Shown here: piece after piece, positions 11,341 to 23,176 of the stretch
Position numbering within the stretch: position 1 is the first letter of the stretch
Layout: each line of letters begins with the position of its first letter
Assembly: GCA_050084515.1 (NCBI GenBank)
Contig: CM114272.1
Coordinates: 40,982,001 to 41,046,000 of the forward strand
Direction: 5' to 3'
Length of the DNA stretch: 64,000 nucleotides
Source of the DNA: Blasia pusilla
Taxonomy: Eukaryota; Marchantiophyta; Marchantiopsida; Blasiales
Made by a program: the position numbers and the translations under genes
The notes under the pieces: model-generated
The model's input: the letters and a program-made list of their open reading frames with translations, nothing else
What the model was told of the DNA's origin: nothing
Databases searched by the model: none

Positions 11341-13440
11341 GCACAGTTTTCACCCTCCTCTCATCGATTGGAGGTGCTGACAATCTTGGGCCTCTAATTC
11401 TTGCAATGACCTACATTAGCTGAATTGGAAGTCTAATTGTGGTCAGCTTCCCAATGCTGGTATCCATGTAGAGTGGCATGTCACCTGAGTTGGGATTTCA
11501 GTATGTGAAATACCTTCATGGTCTGGTTGGATGCACCTTCCTCTGTTGAATATCGAGTGTGAATCTCCCTGAAATTGAGTGTGCAAGCATGGGACAGGAG
11601 ATATCTGTGTGGTTGGTGCCATGGAATTCAATTCAAACTGCCGATTTATGTCGTTAATTGGTGAACAGCTTACTATCAAATATTGATGTTCTATGATTTG
11701 ATTCTCATTCATGAAGAAGATTTTTCATTATGGTCTCACACTCCCAAACTCAAATGACATTATGGTAAGAGATTGAGAATGCCTTGAATTTGATACTATG
11801 CAATATATATTACTTAATTTACATTATCATTGGAGATTGGTTTAATACATGGTAGTAGGGTAGAATATTTTTCAATTTGATGTCATCTCTAAGCACCTCT
11901 AGTCTTGTAAGTGACTCTCATTAGTTCGAAGCGTCCCCAAATTAAAATCCATCCTCGTCTCATTTTGTTGATACTTCCCTTCGCACTTGCTAATGATGGA
12001 TATTTCTATGTACCCCAAAATCTCTTGATTTAAGGGCTCAAAAGACAAGTACCGACATAATTTTACATGTGTGATGCTTTTTGACAGATTACCAAGATTT
12101 GGATCTGCTGTTCACATGACAAGATTAGTTGGGTTTTTATTTCAGGCTATATTGTTAATTCTTGTAAAATTTATGGAGCATGTTATATTAAGCATTTTTT
12201 TCTTCCGTTTAAAATATATATTCAATTTAGGATTCCAACATTTTTCACAAGTCAAGATTAAAAAAGTTGCAATCAAGTATATTACTTTGATTTTTTTAAT
12301 GCCATCAATATTTGATGAGTATCATTCAAAACAAAGAATTTTTTTCTCAAAACCATAAGTAGCTTTGATAAGTGAGTCCCTATCAAAATGTAGTAGCTTT
12401 GAGATCTTTATAGTATTGAATCTATGAGCTTTTTAAGATTTAGGATCGAGATTTGTATAATCATTAAGTATTGAATGTAAATGATTTTGTGGGTGTACTT
12501 CCAATTAATTGCAATTCACATTTGTCACATCTTGGTCGACACATAGAGTTTCCTTGTGCCGATAGCATAGAGGGTTAGCGGGTTGTTTGAAGGTAACTTT
12601 TTTTTGAGGTGTTCAATGAAATTGATAGGTCCATTGGGTCGAGATCGCTTTATGAAAAATTCCCGTATTTGCTATTTTCATTTAGATGATATGTTGATCG
12701 AGTCAACATATCGTCTATACACCAAGGTTATAAGAGAGGGATAGGGCTTTCGCAAACCACTTTTCTCATGTTGAGCTTCTGAAATACTTCTCTTGTTACG
12801 TGTTGGGTACGAGCTTGAATGCTAGTCATTGTGAGAGTATGTATTTCTTCATGGGGTGTCTTGATAATAATGTGTAGATTCGAGAGTGGAATCAGTTTGT
12901 GAGTTGTTTTTATTATGATTTTACATGAAAAAAAATACAAAAGAGCATTAATGACTTCGCCAAGTACATGTGAACAAACAAGATAGGGAGCTCTTGGAGA
13001 CATGTATTTGCTTTTGTTTTGTAAATTTTTAGTACGGAATATCATATGAAAAAATATTACCCGTTTTTCTCAAGTTTTGTAACTTTTATTAGTGCAAATT
13101 GGTGTAAAGTGTTGATACGATGGGGTGTAGTGTGGAGTACAATGTCAGCGATGTACGTGAGAACAACGGGTAAGAGAGAAAAAAACAGCATTAAGTCTTG
13201 CTGCTAGGGCACTAGGTTTTTCGAGCTCACAACCAAGGTGAGTAGGAAGAATGTTCGAGGAGAATTGGCCGACAATTTTTGAGATTTTTCGACCACGCTT
13301 TCAGGTTACCGACAACATCTAAGAGAATTCCGGATGATGATGGGCATACATGTGTGGCGCCGGAATAGTATTAGTTTCCGGTTGGAACTAACCAAAAAGT
13401 GTTGCTGGATAGGCATGGTTTCCGGTTTTTGGTCAGGATG
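11341..13440. other. AT-rich intergenic DNA
   Basis: I see no gene. The short frames (for example 12071-12358 plus and 12728-13045 minus) follow AT-rich composition and have no recognisable domain. Confidence 0.4.
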
Positions 13441-13691
13441 ACATTTCAAGTGGACGGATTGAGGGTGAATGACTTTTCGACAGCAGGAAGACTGATACTC
13501 GAACGTGATTTTCTAGTGTGATGGATGGCAGGATTGCCTTGAGAGGAGAAGGCTTTATCTTGGCCGTTCACGCAAACCTGTGCCCTACCTGCCCTAAATG
13601 GGCAGTATTGTGATGCGTCCGATCTCGATCGGACGGCTAGATGCAAAAAAAGCCATACAAAGGGGCCCAGCCGTTTGAAGGAGATCCCACC

Positions 13692-14140
13692 GTGGGGCTC
13701 TCCACGTCTCATTCTTTCCTTTTCGCTGTTGCACACTTGCTCTCTCCCAATTGCGGGGCCATGTCTCAAACCTCTCAAAATCGGAACGCGCCACTCTTTC
13801 TCTTTTCGCTTCATTGTTGCATAGTGCACATTTGCTTGAGCACTTGCTCTCTCCCAAATGCGGTCCCTCAAGTTAGAACTTCTCAAAATCTGAACGTGCA
13901 ACTCCTCCCTTGCTTTATTGCTTTTCTTTGTTCGTTTAGGGTCACTCTTGGACTTGGAGTCTTGCTTTGTTCCACTTTGGGAATCTGGATCCGCACTACG
14001 CACAACGTTGTGCTGCTGAACGTGCCACTCCTCCCTTGCTTTATTGCTTTGCTTCGTGCTTTGCTTTGTTTAGGGTCACTCTTGATTCTTTCCACTCTCG
14101 GAATCTAGATCAGCACTACGTAGATTGTAGTGCCACACTT
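13692..14140. repeat. Diverged tandem repeat, about 126-bp unit
   Basis: The clearest copies start at 13892 and 14018 with GAACGTGC(A/C)ACTCCTCCC and share TTTAGGGTCACTCTTG and GGAATCT(G/A)GATC. More diverged units lie to the left, around GAACGCGCCACTC near 13785. The overlapping frames on both strands (up to 185 codons) are products of the repeat and not genes. Confidence 0.65.
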
Positions 14141-14795
14141 CCGCAATGCATCTTTGGGGTGGATTTGGGGCTCCCTAAAAATCTTTGGGGCGGGTATGGA
14201 TTATTTGTAGACTTCACATTGCTTGTATTTGCATGTTGCACCTTGTAATGCTGCTGCGCCACACCTCCAAGCCGAGGGGCTCTCCATTGCATTTCTTTGT
14301 ATGCTTTCAGATCTTCTCGACACATAGTGCAGTGCATCCACCACCACGTCTCCTAGCCGCTCGCTCTCCACACATTTGTTTCAGAGTTTTGGATTTTCTA
14401 CTGCTTTGCATAGCCGAGCTCTCAAGTGCGGCTCCGCAGCGCCCCACTCTCTATCTCTTACTTTCGAGAAATTCTCTTTGAATGCAACTTCATTTCTGCG
14501 TTCATTTGTCTTACTTCACTTGCTTTCACTTGAACAACTTTGCTGCTCCATTTCTGTGCTTTGAGGCTTTCACCAGCAACACTCCACGCTCTCACGTGTG
14601 TGTTCCACTTCCACGACTTTGGCCTTGTGTTCCATCCTTTTGCCCTTCTTTCACCATTAGCACTATCTAGTGAGCCGAATATTTTCATTCACTTTCCTTG
14701 CTTCTGGGTTTAGTTTTGGGTTTAGGTTTGAAAGTTTTTACAGATTTTAGTCTAGATTAAGTTACATATTGGTTTGTAGTTGATCAGAAGCGCAC

Positions 14796-16990
14796 ATGGC
14801 CAAGAGAGAGAAGACAATGACTATGTTCCTAGGTACGGAACGTGAAAACAATGGGCCCGACATTATTGCATTTTCTAGCTCATCTGATGAAAGATATGAG
14901 CAGCCTCCATCAGAAAGCAATGCGGCTATACTTGAAAATTTTCGTGTAGCATGGAAGGATATATGGTACTCAATGTAGGATTGGATTGATTTTGATTTAG
15001 TTCTTGATAAGATCTTTTGTAAAGTTTGTAGGAAGAGGAAGGGGAAGAGTGTCTTTGCTAGAGATGGAGCAATTAATTGCAAGGTTGTAGCCTTTATTGA
15101 TCATGCCAATTCCAACGAGCATATTAAGCTTGCATGGGTTGCAAATGGGGGTAAGAAGTCAATGGCCAAGCCCATTTCCACAACCAACTGAACTTGCGAA
15201 ATCGCTTTGTTGACATTGTTTAAGTGCGCATACTTCTTTGTGAAGGAGGCTATGCCATTTTTGAAATTTTCCAATCTTTGTAAGTTGTTGTTTTCTGTCA
15301 ATACTCCTTTTATCATAGATCTATATTAAGATGAAAAGAGTTGTAGTGAAATGTCTTATTTTATTAGCCAAGTTCTGCTTAGAAGAACTCTTGTTAGAGT
15401 TCAAGCCTCTCCTTTCTTTGGAAGTAAGATTGATGAGTCAACTAACATATTTGTAATAGGGTATTTGGTCGTGTTTGCCACTTTCATTGAAGAGGGCCAA
15501 GAAGAATGTTGTTTTCTAGGATTACTTTGTTGCGAATCAAAATATTCCAATGTTATTACTGAAACTTTGTTGCAACTAATCAAAGATGGAAGCCTGGAAT
15601 TCTCCAAAATGATAGCATTTGGTTCAGATGGTGCCTCAACAATGGTAGGTAGCCAGATAGGGATAGCCTTCTACATGAGGCAGAAGGTAAATCCTTACAT
15701 TCTTTTAGTTCATTGTGTAGCCTATAGAACAAATCTAGCCGCTTTGTCAAGTGCAAAAGCTCATGATTGCAAGTCAATCTCCTCTGAAGTTGATTTGATT
15801 CTCAATGTTGTAGCTGGTCACTTTAGAAGGTCCTCCGAGAGGAAAAAAATTCTACCATCTTTGCAGGAAAAGTTCAATGATTTCCAGTGAGTCATGAAGA
15901 GATACCACAAGATTCGATGGTTACCCTGTTGGCAAGCTGTGACCACATTGTGTGATTCTTTAGAATCAATGTTGACGTACTTTGGAGATATTTTCCCTTC
16001 CGAGGATGATGGAAATGCTGCAAATTTATTTAACAAGTTGAGATCATTCCAAATGATCTATCAATTGTATTTTTTGGCTGACATTCTTTCCATGCTTGCA
16101 AATCTGAGTAAGATATTTCAATACAAATTTTTGGATGTTAGCACTATAGGAAGTATTGTCAATTATGAGATAGCTAGGATTACCATGATTTTTGTGATAG
16201 TAACTTATGACTTGAATGCTTCAACCTTCTTTGAAGATACAAGTTATCATATACTTCTTGACTTTGGGCCACATGATGGTTATCTTCGTTGTTCACAATA
16301 TGAGATAAGGGGAAACAAGTTTGGGATTGGAGAGGACGGGACATGGAGGATGCCTTATTGTTTCAGAAAAGGTTTGTTGTGTATGTGCAACTTTACAGAA
16401 ACAATTTCGAGATAACAAACTCATTGGTGCAATGAGAATCCTTAATCCTCTACACATGCCTTCCCAACAAGTGGGATTGAATAGTTGGGGATGTAAGGAT
16501 TTAGATCACTTGTGTAAATGTTTTGAATCCCAATTGCCATTGCGGGGTCACTTGCTATCGTTAATTCTCCAATCATTAAGCAAGAGTTTTAGTCTTTCAA
16601 ATTGATGGCTACCATTGAGTGGAAAGATCACAACTTTAGAGAATTGCGGGCTATGGTAAGTTGGAGTCCCTCTATGGAATGTAAATTTTTTAATTTTTTG
16701 ATCTTGGAAAATGTAGCTAGAGTCTAGTGTGTTAGTACTACCATACGTGAGAGAGCATTTACCATTCAGAACATCATCAAGAATAAATCCCATAATAGGT
16801 TGACCACCAAGTACTTAGATGTTGTCTTGAAGATTGCCTTAGAAGGACTTGCCTCTGATTATGAGGATATGTTGTTTGAGTTTGTGATCTTGTGGAAGAA
16901 TTCTACTCATTTTAGGTAATTATTTGCAAATCCATGTAGAGATATCTCCCCAAATGTAGAAGTAGAATCTATTGAAACATCATTAAATTA
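14796..16990 (+). pseudogene. hAT-type transposase-like pseudogene (BED/TTF finger plus hAT core)
   Basis: From 14796 one frame shows a BED/TTF-like finger region (FCKVCRKRKGKSVFARDG, then IDHANSNEHIKLAW). The core follows from about 15351 (FFGSKIDESTN, then MIAFGSDGASTMVGS, IGIAFYMRQKVNP, LLVHCVAYRTNLAA), and then IRWLPCWQAVTTL at 15910. These are typical of KIAA1586/ZNF862-like hAT relatives. The C-terminal dimerisation region is suggested at about 16815-16980 (LKIALEGLASDYEDMLFEF). Internal stops at 14976 (TAG), around 15320 (TAA) and 15888 (TGA), plus frameshifts after 16200, make it non-functional. Terminal inverted repeats and target duplication were not found by eye. Confidence 0.75.
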
Positions 16991-18086
16991 GAAGACTTGA
17001 AGATTTTGGGTTTTAGAAAGTAGGACCCTTTTAGAATACTTGTAGCAATGAGGCTCCAAGTATTCTAGAGGGGTAAGATCTTTGGCTCCCAAGTGGTGGG
17101 AGGCTTGTTGGGTTCAACTCCTACCAAGGATGATCTTGTGATATGATTTAGGTGATAGAAGAAGAAATGTGGCATGTCAAGTTTAGGATGTCGAAGTTCA
17201 TGTTTATATGGTTTGAAGGATTGGAATTTTAAGGGGTGAACCTCATTGTGAAAATTTTAGAATTTGGAGTCAGATAAGATTAATGATGGTCCCTAAGGAG
17301 TCAACACTCTAGGGAGCAAATTTACCGGCTGAGTTTGGAAGCGCCAATTTTTGGCCGGCTGCTGCAATTGCCGCCGACAATGGGCTGGAATAAAAAGAAA
17401 ATTTCCAAAACTATAAGGAAGGGGAGGAAATATAAATTTTGGATTTAAACTTATGAGTAAAAAAATACCAAAAAAATAAGTGACAAGTGGCAAACCCTCA
17501 TGCTACAACCGATGGCCTAAAAAAATTGGTAAACTATCGTTACATAAATAATAGTCTCACGATTTAAAAAACACTCCCCAAACCTTGGTGGGAAGGAGCC
17601 GCGCCTAGGGCGACGAGTTGAAGCTGTTGGCATGAGAGGGGTAGAGAGCCCACGCAAAGGTTAGCTTAGGGCCGAGTAAAAAGAAAAATAAGTACAGTCG
17701 GATAATAACTAATGCAGGAGCAGAGCTATTGAAGGAAGGGAGGGTCATTAAGGCGGGCATTTGCCGCAAAGGGCGGCACGCCAGCTTGGAAGGAGATCGG
17801 GGATGCAGAGTAAAAGCGAACAGACAGGCAGGTCTCGTGGGAGCGCGAACGGGATCATGTAACGGAAAGGCAAATGGGAGCATACACCGGAAGTGTGAAC
17901 GGAGAGTCGCGCCAAGGTGTGAACGGGGGTGGAACGGAATCGACCGGACAGAGGAAGTAGCCCAAGCGTAAGGGACTAGCGGCACCGTAGGGATGGACGA
18001 AATTTGGTACAAAGGCGTTTGAAAGAACTCGGGCATGCCTGCATAGGGCGAACAGGTCGTAGGTAGAGGCGTTCCGATCCACCCAA

Positions 18087-18321
18087 GGACCCGGTCCCAT
18101 GAGGGCGAGATCGCCCGGGACCCGGCCCAGGGTCGCGGATGTTTGTTGATCTAACGGATGAAATTGTTGGGATTTGAACAGAATTCGTGATGTCAATACG
18201 TAGGATGCGAAGTTTGCGACTGTATTACCACCTATTTCCGACCGATTAGAAAGAAATAAGCCTACGATCGCAGCAAACCCATTGCGACCGTGCAATGAGC
18301 CGGCCTTATGGGACCGGGTCC
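18087..18321. repeat. Inverted repeat pair, possible small terminal-inverted-repeat element
   Basis: GGACCCGGTCCCAT at 18087-18100 is the exact reverse complement of 18308-18321. Similarity extends a few bases outward with mismatches. A target duplication is not evident, so the identity as a MITE is only a guess. Confidence 0.45.
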
Positions 18322-18475
18322 TAAGGGGTCGGTTCCATGGGCACGCGCGGAGGTTGTGCCGACCCTTCTTCTACGTCCAAAAAAGTTATCCAAGGGTTCA
18401 TGAAAAAAAAACCCACTCGTCTCAACTACTTACTAACGGATTTCCGTTAAATAGATCATGAGGATCTTGGGCCAA

Positions 18476-18504
18476 TTCTGCGCCCAAAAGTTTTGGGCGC
18501 AGAA
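18476..18504. repeat. Perfect 29-bp palindrome
   Basis: Two 14-bp arms (TTCTGCGCCCAAAA and its reverse complement) flank a single G. A second short palindrome (AACGGATTTCCGTT) lies 40 bp to the left. Confidence 0.85.
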
Positions 18505-18819
18505 AAATCAATGACGCTCTATGGTTACCGCGACCCTACGCGTATGGAATCAAGCTCTAAGGGTCAAATCTCATGCACACTAGAAATTGGAGACTATAGA
18601 GAGTTGTTATTTTTATTACGTTAGAACTTTTAGGAGGAAAAGTGGCCTAGTGTCCTAGCAATCTTAACTTGGTTATGATCGAAAGTAGTTATTAGGGAAT
18701 GATCCATTTTTTCACATTATTTATTGGAAAGTTGTTTTAGATGGAGAAATGAAGGTCACTACAACCTGTACGCTTGCCCATGGGATTGGGCTCTAAGGTG
18801 AAGCGCCACCTGCAAGGTG

Positions 18820-18933
18820 TTGTGTGCATCGGTGTCACCGAATGCACATACAAACACACACAATCCCATGCTAACTCATGGAATCCACACAACGAGAGAA
18901 TACATACCAAAATATTGCATGGATCTCACTCAC

Positions 18934-18985
<52 letters not shown>

Positions 18986-19526
18986 AAACCAAACCCACTC
19001 TCCTAATGAGAGGCTTGGGTTACACACACAAGACAAGGAGGATCATAGCTCCGCCGCCTCATGCCAAGAGGTTCAACAAAGAGAGAATGAGCTCTCAAGC
19101 TCTCTCTCTTGGAGGTATATCACCTTCCCTCTCCCAAGCTCTTTCCACCGTAACCTATGCTTGCAGGTGACATGCTTAACTCTTGGCCTGCGGTAGCGGG
19201 TCAAAGGAAAATTCTCAATGTGGAAAGTCAAATATATCAAAAATAGTAACTTACTCCAAATAGTAATTTCCTCAATATGGCTCCAAATGAGCCGAAACGA
19301 AAGGGAAACTTGCTCTCACAGGTTTCCTGTGGCCTCAGCAAGTCATCCTCGACCTCTTGAGGTTTTCTTTCAATATCTCTAAAGGCGCTCTACTAGATCT
19401 CGTTGATCTATCATAACAGACGTGTCAACTGTCATACGCATACAAATCGCTATCACCGAATGCACATACAACACACATGATCCCATGCTAACTCATGGAA
19501 TCCACAGAATGAGACAATAACTACCA
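18820..19526 (-). repeat. 3' LTR of element A
   Basis: It is homologous to the LTRs at 31315-31779 and 44285-44738, sharing CTCAATATGGCTCCAAATGA and CTCTACTAGATCTC. On the minus strand it starts TGGTAGTTATTG just after a purine tract (CTAGGGGGAC). A segment of about 100 bp at its start (CCATGAGTTAGCATGGGAT and flanks) is repeated near its end at about 18820-18909. The left boundary is approximate. Confidence 0.65.
18936..18982. repeat. (CT)n microsatellite within the LTR
   Basis: An uninterrupted CT run of about 23 units. It is absent at the corresponding place in the LTR at 44285. Confidence 0.95.
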
Positions 19527-19596
19527 AAATATCTCTAATTGTCCCCCTAGCAGGTAGTTTGGTCCCTATAACTCTAGATAGCCATCCATCCCTACC

Positions 19597-19893
19597 AAGG
19601 TTGCATGTGGACAAATTCTGTGTGCGTGGACATGTCCATGTCCGTGGACTTATGTCCGTCTTATGGAAGGACTTATCCATATGGGACCCACCTTTTCTTT
19701 CTTTTTCATTCCCCTTACTTGCCTTCGTATTCCATACTGCCCCATTTCTTCCTCCCTCCACCTCCACTCCCTCCTCCCTCATTGCTTCTCTCATCCTTGC
19801 CTTGCCTTCCATCATGGACTAAAAGTATGGGTCCCACCTCTTGGAACCCATGTTCGTCCTAAGGAAGGACTTGTCCGTTTTGGTGCAACCATG
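19597..19893. mobile_element. Non-autonomous MULE-type element with exact 9-bp target duplication
   Basis: The 297-bp element starts AAGGTTGCATGTGG and ends GGTGCAACCATG, so the termini are imperfect inverted repeats around GGTTGCA. It is flanked by identical ATCCCTACC at 19588-19596 and 19894-19902. Element B has the uninterrupted site (ATTCCTACC, 31841-31849). A 9-bp duplication is characteristic of Mutator-like elements. Subterminal GGACATGTCC palindromes are shared with the larger relative at 59733-60630. The interior (about 19680-19820) is pyrimidine-rich; open frames there are not genes. Confidence 0.8.
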
Positions 19894-20025
19894 ATCCCTA
19901 CCTACCATGACATACATCTTTTGGACGCTAAGAACAAAAAGGTCGGGTGCTAATGTGGTCCCATCGTTAGTCGCCTTCTTGTCATCCATGTCACATACAC
20001 AATTCAAAATCTGTAACTCCCTACT

Positions 20026-20340
20026 CTATGTACATGTGGGACACATCCATCGTCCTCAAAGAACCTTAGTGAAAAGTTCCACTGAATGCTCGGAATTGGA
20101 TGCTCTTGGGCATTTTCGCGCAGTTTTCAGGTGCTTTAGATACCGTTTGACATTTATGTATCCTTTTTGGTAAAGTAGCTATTAGAGATTTGAAAAAGGT
20201 GGCGTCAGACATACCATATGCCATCCTCTCGAATATCCATCACAAATTAGCATAGAAGTTGCACCACGAGAGGAACCACACAACATAGATCACAAGCCTA
20301 CACAAACTAGTACTTCGCTTAGATCAGCTATATCGACAAT
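20026..20340 (-). pseudogene. PHD finger end of element A polyprotein, disrupted
   Basis: By comparison with element B this is the C-terminal PHD region ending CPTCT-stop at 20026. The finger is split by an unrelated 115-bp insertion at 20076-20190 flanked by TGAAAA. The remainder aligns with B's intact finger and with the preceding LPNIV...DLSE linker. Confidence 0.65.
20076..20190. mobile_element. 115-bp insertion of unknown type in PHD coding
   Basis: It is absent at the same place in elements B and C. It is flanked by TGAAAA at 20070-20075 and 20191-20196, which looks like a target duplication. No terminal inverted repeat, poly-A or coding is evident. Confidence 0.5.
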
Positions 20341-22830
20341 GTTAGGAAGGTGACATGGCACACAGTTATGCATATGATCCTTCCAAACCATACCATCGTG
20401 TCCCTCCAATAAGAGAACAACATATGACAAAATCTCACGCACTCTCAAGATGATGCGCCCTATAGTCACATCCAATGCCATGGGTGCCGTCTGCTGCAAG
20501 TAGAAATAGTCTCCCTCATGGAACCTCTGGATAGTAGCTTGATAACCACCTCCCTGAATAGTGGCATACCTCAACGTATCTCAATGCTATGCAATTGCCA
20601 AGTTCTCGAACGCCATGGGCATCACTCTCCGAAATAACTCTGCCCTCTGAGAACATACTCGCATCCATACATCAAGGTTATCGAGATTCAACACCTCACT
20701 AGCATCTAGACAAATGGCCACAGGTAAATTGTAGTGCCCACCTTTTTGAAAATTTGATAAAGAAGTCTATTTTTGTACAAAATTGTAGTGAAATCTTCAT
20801 TGAGTAAAGACTAAAGACTCAATACCAGAAGTAAAAATGTATTCTTTATAGAAATCGTGTGGAAACATGGAATGACAGAACTCTGATGAAAGGACAAGAG
20901 ATAGGAAGAGATTAAGGATTGTCTTGGAGGAGTGAGACTTGTGTAAAATTAGGAAAAGAGTGAGAAAGAAGTAAGAGTAAGAGGCGCATGTACTTCTCAA
21001 GGAAGACCGCAATATGAATAGTAGTGAAGACTGTAAAAGACTTCTTCTTTGCAGCAGAAGATCCAAAGGAGTCTTCGTGCGAAGACTATGAACAAAGAAT
21101 GAAGACCAAAGACTAAAGAGCAAAGACTAAGAAAGCAAAGAAGCAAAAGAAAGGAGAAGAAGGAAAGTAACGGAATTAGGATAAGAGTCTTCTCGAAGAT
21201 AGGATTGCGAAGACCACGAAGACTGTGAAGAATGAACCGTTGCGGGAGTTTCGGAAGCTAGAAATGAATAGGCGCAACGGTTCAGAAGGAAGCATAAATG
21301 ACTCGCCAAGGCAACCAATCGACCTAAAGGAAGTGAAGGGTTGGAGGATCTGAACCTTTGGATTTACACTTAGAAATCTAGAGTAGAATAGGAAGAGCTA
21401 GGGATTGTAAGAAACTATTTAAAGAATAGAGAAGAAGAATAAGGGATTATTCCCTTGTATCTTGAGTTTCCCAATACTTTTGGGTGGATTGTGTGAGGAA
21501 TTTAGGGAATGATCCAAGCCAAAGAGTCTTGTACCCTCTGAACCTTGTAATACTTTCTAGTTCTTTCCACTCTTTGACGTAGTAGAAGTGTCTTCTCTCA
21601 TACTTTTTGAAGTGCAGAGTTGAATGCAAATCTTATTGGGCTGCGGTATGGATGAAAGTTGAGTCTTTGGTTTCAAGATTCGAGAAGATAATTAGGAAGA
21701 GTGTAGGAAAGTTGTTAGACAGTGAGTAACCTGCCGTGACAGATTTAGTTCTGAAAGTAGGGTGAACTGCAACCTTCTTGAGGTCTCTTTGAGGTCTTCG
21801 TTGGAACTTTGTTATCTAAGATTTGCAAGAGTCTTCATCTGCACATGAGAAGAGTCTTTTCCCACAGGGAAGAAAACCTTTTTGATCTTTTATACTAGTG
21901 AAGACAGTGTAGTTGTAGTTAGTTACGTGCTTAGTGGCAAAGGAGTTATTCTTCTTTTTCTTATAAAACCTCTATTTACTCAAGAAACAGTGATCTCTTG
22001 GGAATGAACTTAATAATTTTCGATTAAAGGAGTACCTTTTTCCTTGAGTTGTAGATTATATTAATCCGGCTCTTGGCCATAAAGCAGCAAATACGGTGAG
22101 AAAGATGCTAAGGAGGCTACTTTCAGAATCTGTATCCCATCGCCAACCATGAAAACTAGAGGTCCCAATCTCCTAGGCAACCTCTCTACAAGCCATACTT
22201 GCATAAGCCTCTCTTTACTATGTGCATAACACTCTCCACTAGTCCATCTACCTTAGGATGATCTCGCGAAGTGGTGCGGTGGTCGATTAGTGCCTGATCA
22301 CAGAAGGCATGAAACTCCTCGCGAAACTCTCTATCGTGGTATGTCACCATCTCAGTTGGTGCGTCATAATGACTCAACACTCAATCTATGAAGGCATACG
22401 CTACTCCCTCACTTTCCTTCTTAGGCAATGCAACCAACTCTATCCACTTTGAGAATTATTTAACCATCACCAACACATAATGACTATGGTGCTCTGCCAA
22501 AGATATAGATCCTACAAAATCCAAACACCATTTATGACTTAAACCCATGGTCAGAAATGGATGCAACTATGGGGTCGGAGCATTGAACAATGGCCAGACC
22601 CAATCACACACCATGCACATGGCAACAAACAACTGAACGTCAATCTGCATGCCTCACCACCAATATTGTATTTGGAGCAAGCTGTACGTCCGCTTCACTC
22701 CAAAATGACCCAACTCCTCATGGGCATGCTGCACCAAACGTACTCTTTGTGAAGGATGAGGCACTACACGTACTCTACCATCCTCCCAAACTCACAACAC
22801 ATGTGTCCTCTCCCATCGGAACCATCTAGT
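20340..22830 (-). pseudogene. Integrase of element A (interrupted)
   Basis: The zinc-binding region and core lie at 22065-22830. Core signatures are SKWIELVALP (about 22440) and, in a 64-codon frame (22186-22380), YHDREFREEF, IDHRTTSRDHP and GLVESV, corresponding to the second Asp and the Glu of the DDE triad. The C-terminal part (20340-20737) has GDYFYLQQTAP and TIGRIILRVREI. The two parts are separated by an inserted LTR (20738-22064). Several stops are present. Confidence 0.7.
20738..22064 (+). mobile_element. Solo-LTR-like insertion (family D) in element A integrase
   Basis: Element B reads across this point without a break (GGTAAATCTGGCTCTTGGCC near 32550). Here GGTAAAT is followed by TGTAGTGCCCACC and the host sequence resumes at CCGGCTCTTGGCC at 22065. 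The start and an internal segment (AGTAACCTGCCGTGAC) match the larger LTR at 28589-30565. Flanking TAAAT and TTAAT may be a mutated 5-bp target duplication. No CA end is seen. The minus-strand short frames inside are not genes. Confidence 0.65.
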
Positions 22831-23176
22831 TTGCTGTAGGATCCGATCTCGCTCTCGAGCGCCCATTATGCTCGTGACGCTGCCAAGTGGACGCAGGTAC
22901 TCCAAGACTACTCCATCCTCGTGAATACCTCGGCCACTTATCGTCTCCTCACGGGTCTTTGGATCTTAGGACTCTCCATTAGACCTCGCCATCGAAGTCT
23001 CAACACTTGTTGGTTCTCCATAGCCAACAAGCCCAAATATATTGATGCGTGCCATCTTGGCACCAACTCCTCATCACTCTCTCCAGGCCACCGAGCTCTA
23101 GTTGAATCTCTCTTACTCGGGCATGGGTTACGGCTCAACCCATCTGCATCCTGCTTGAGCATCCTAGGTCTATGTA

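Larger units (their letters stand above)
16991..18815. other. Unassigned region with palindromes
   Basis: No gene is recognised. The open frames at 17605-18036 and 17855-18295 (minus) have no recognisable domain. The stretch holds a 14-bp inverted repeat pair and a perfect 29-bp palindrome, listed separately. Confidence 0.4.

Noticed and set aside
13446-14003. 185-codon minus-strand frame with Lys/Arg-rich sequence
   Set aside because: It runs through a tandem repeat and no domain is present; other frames across the same repeat are open too.
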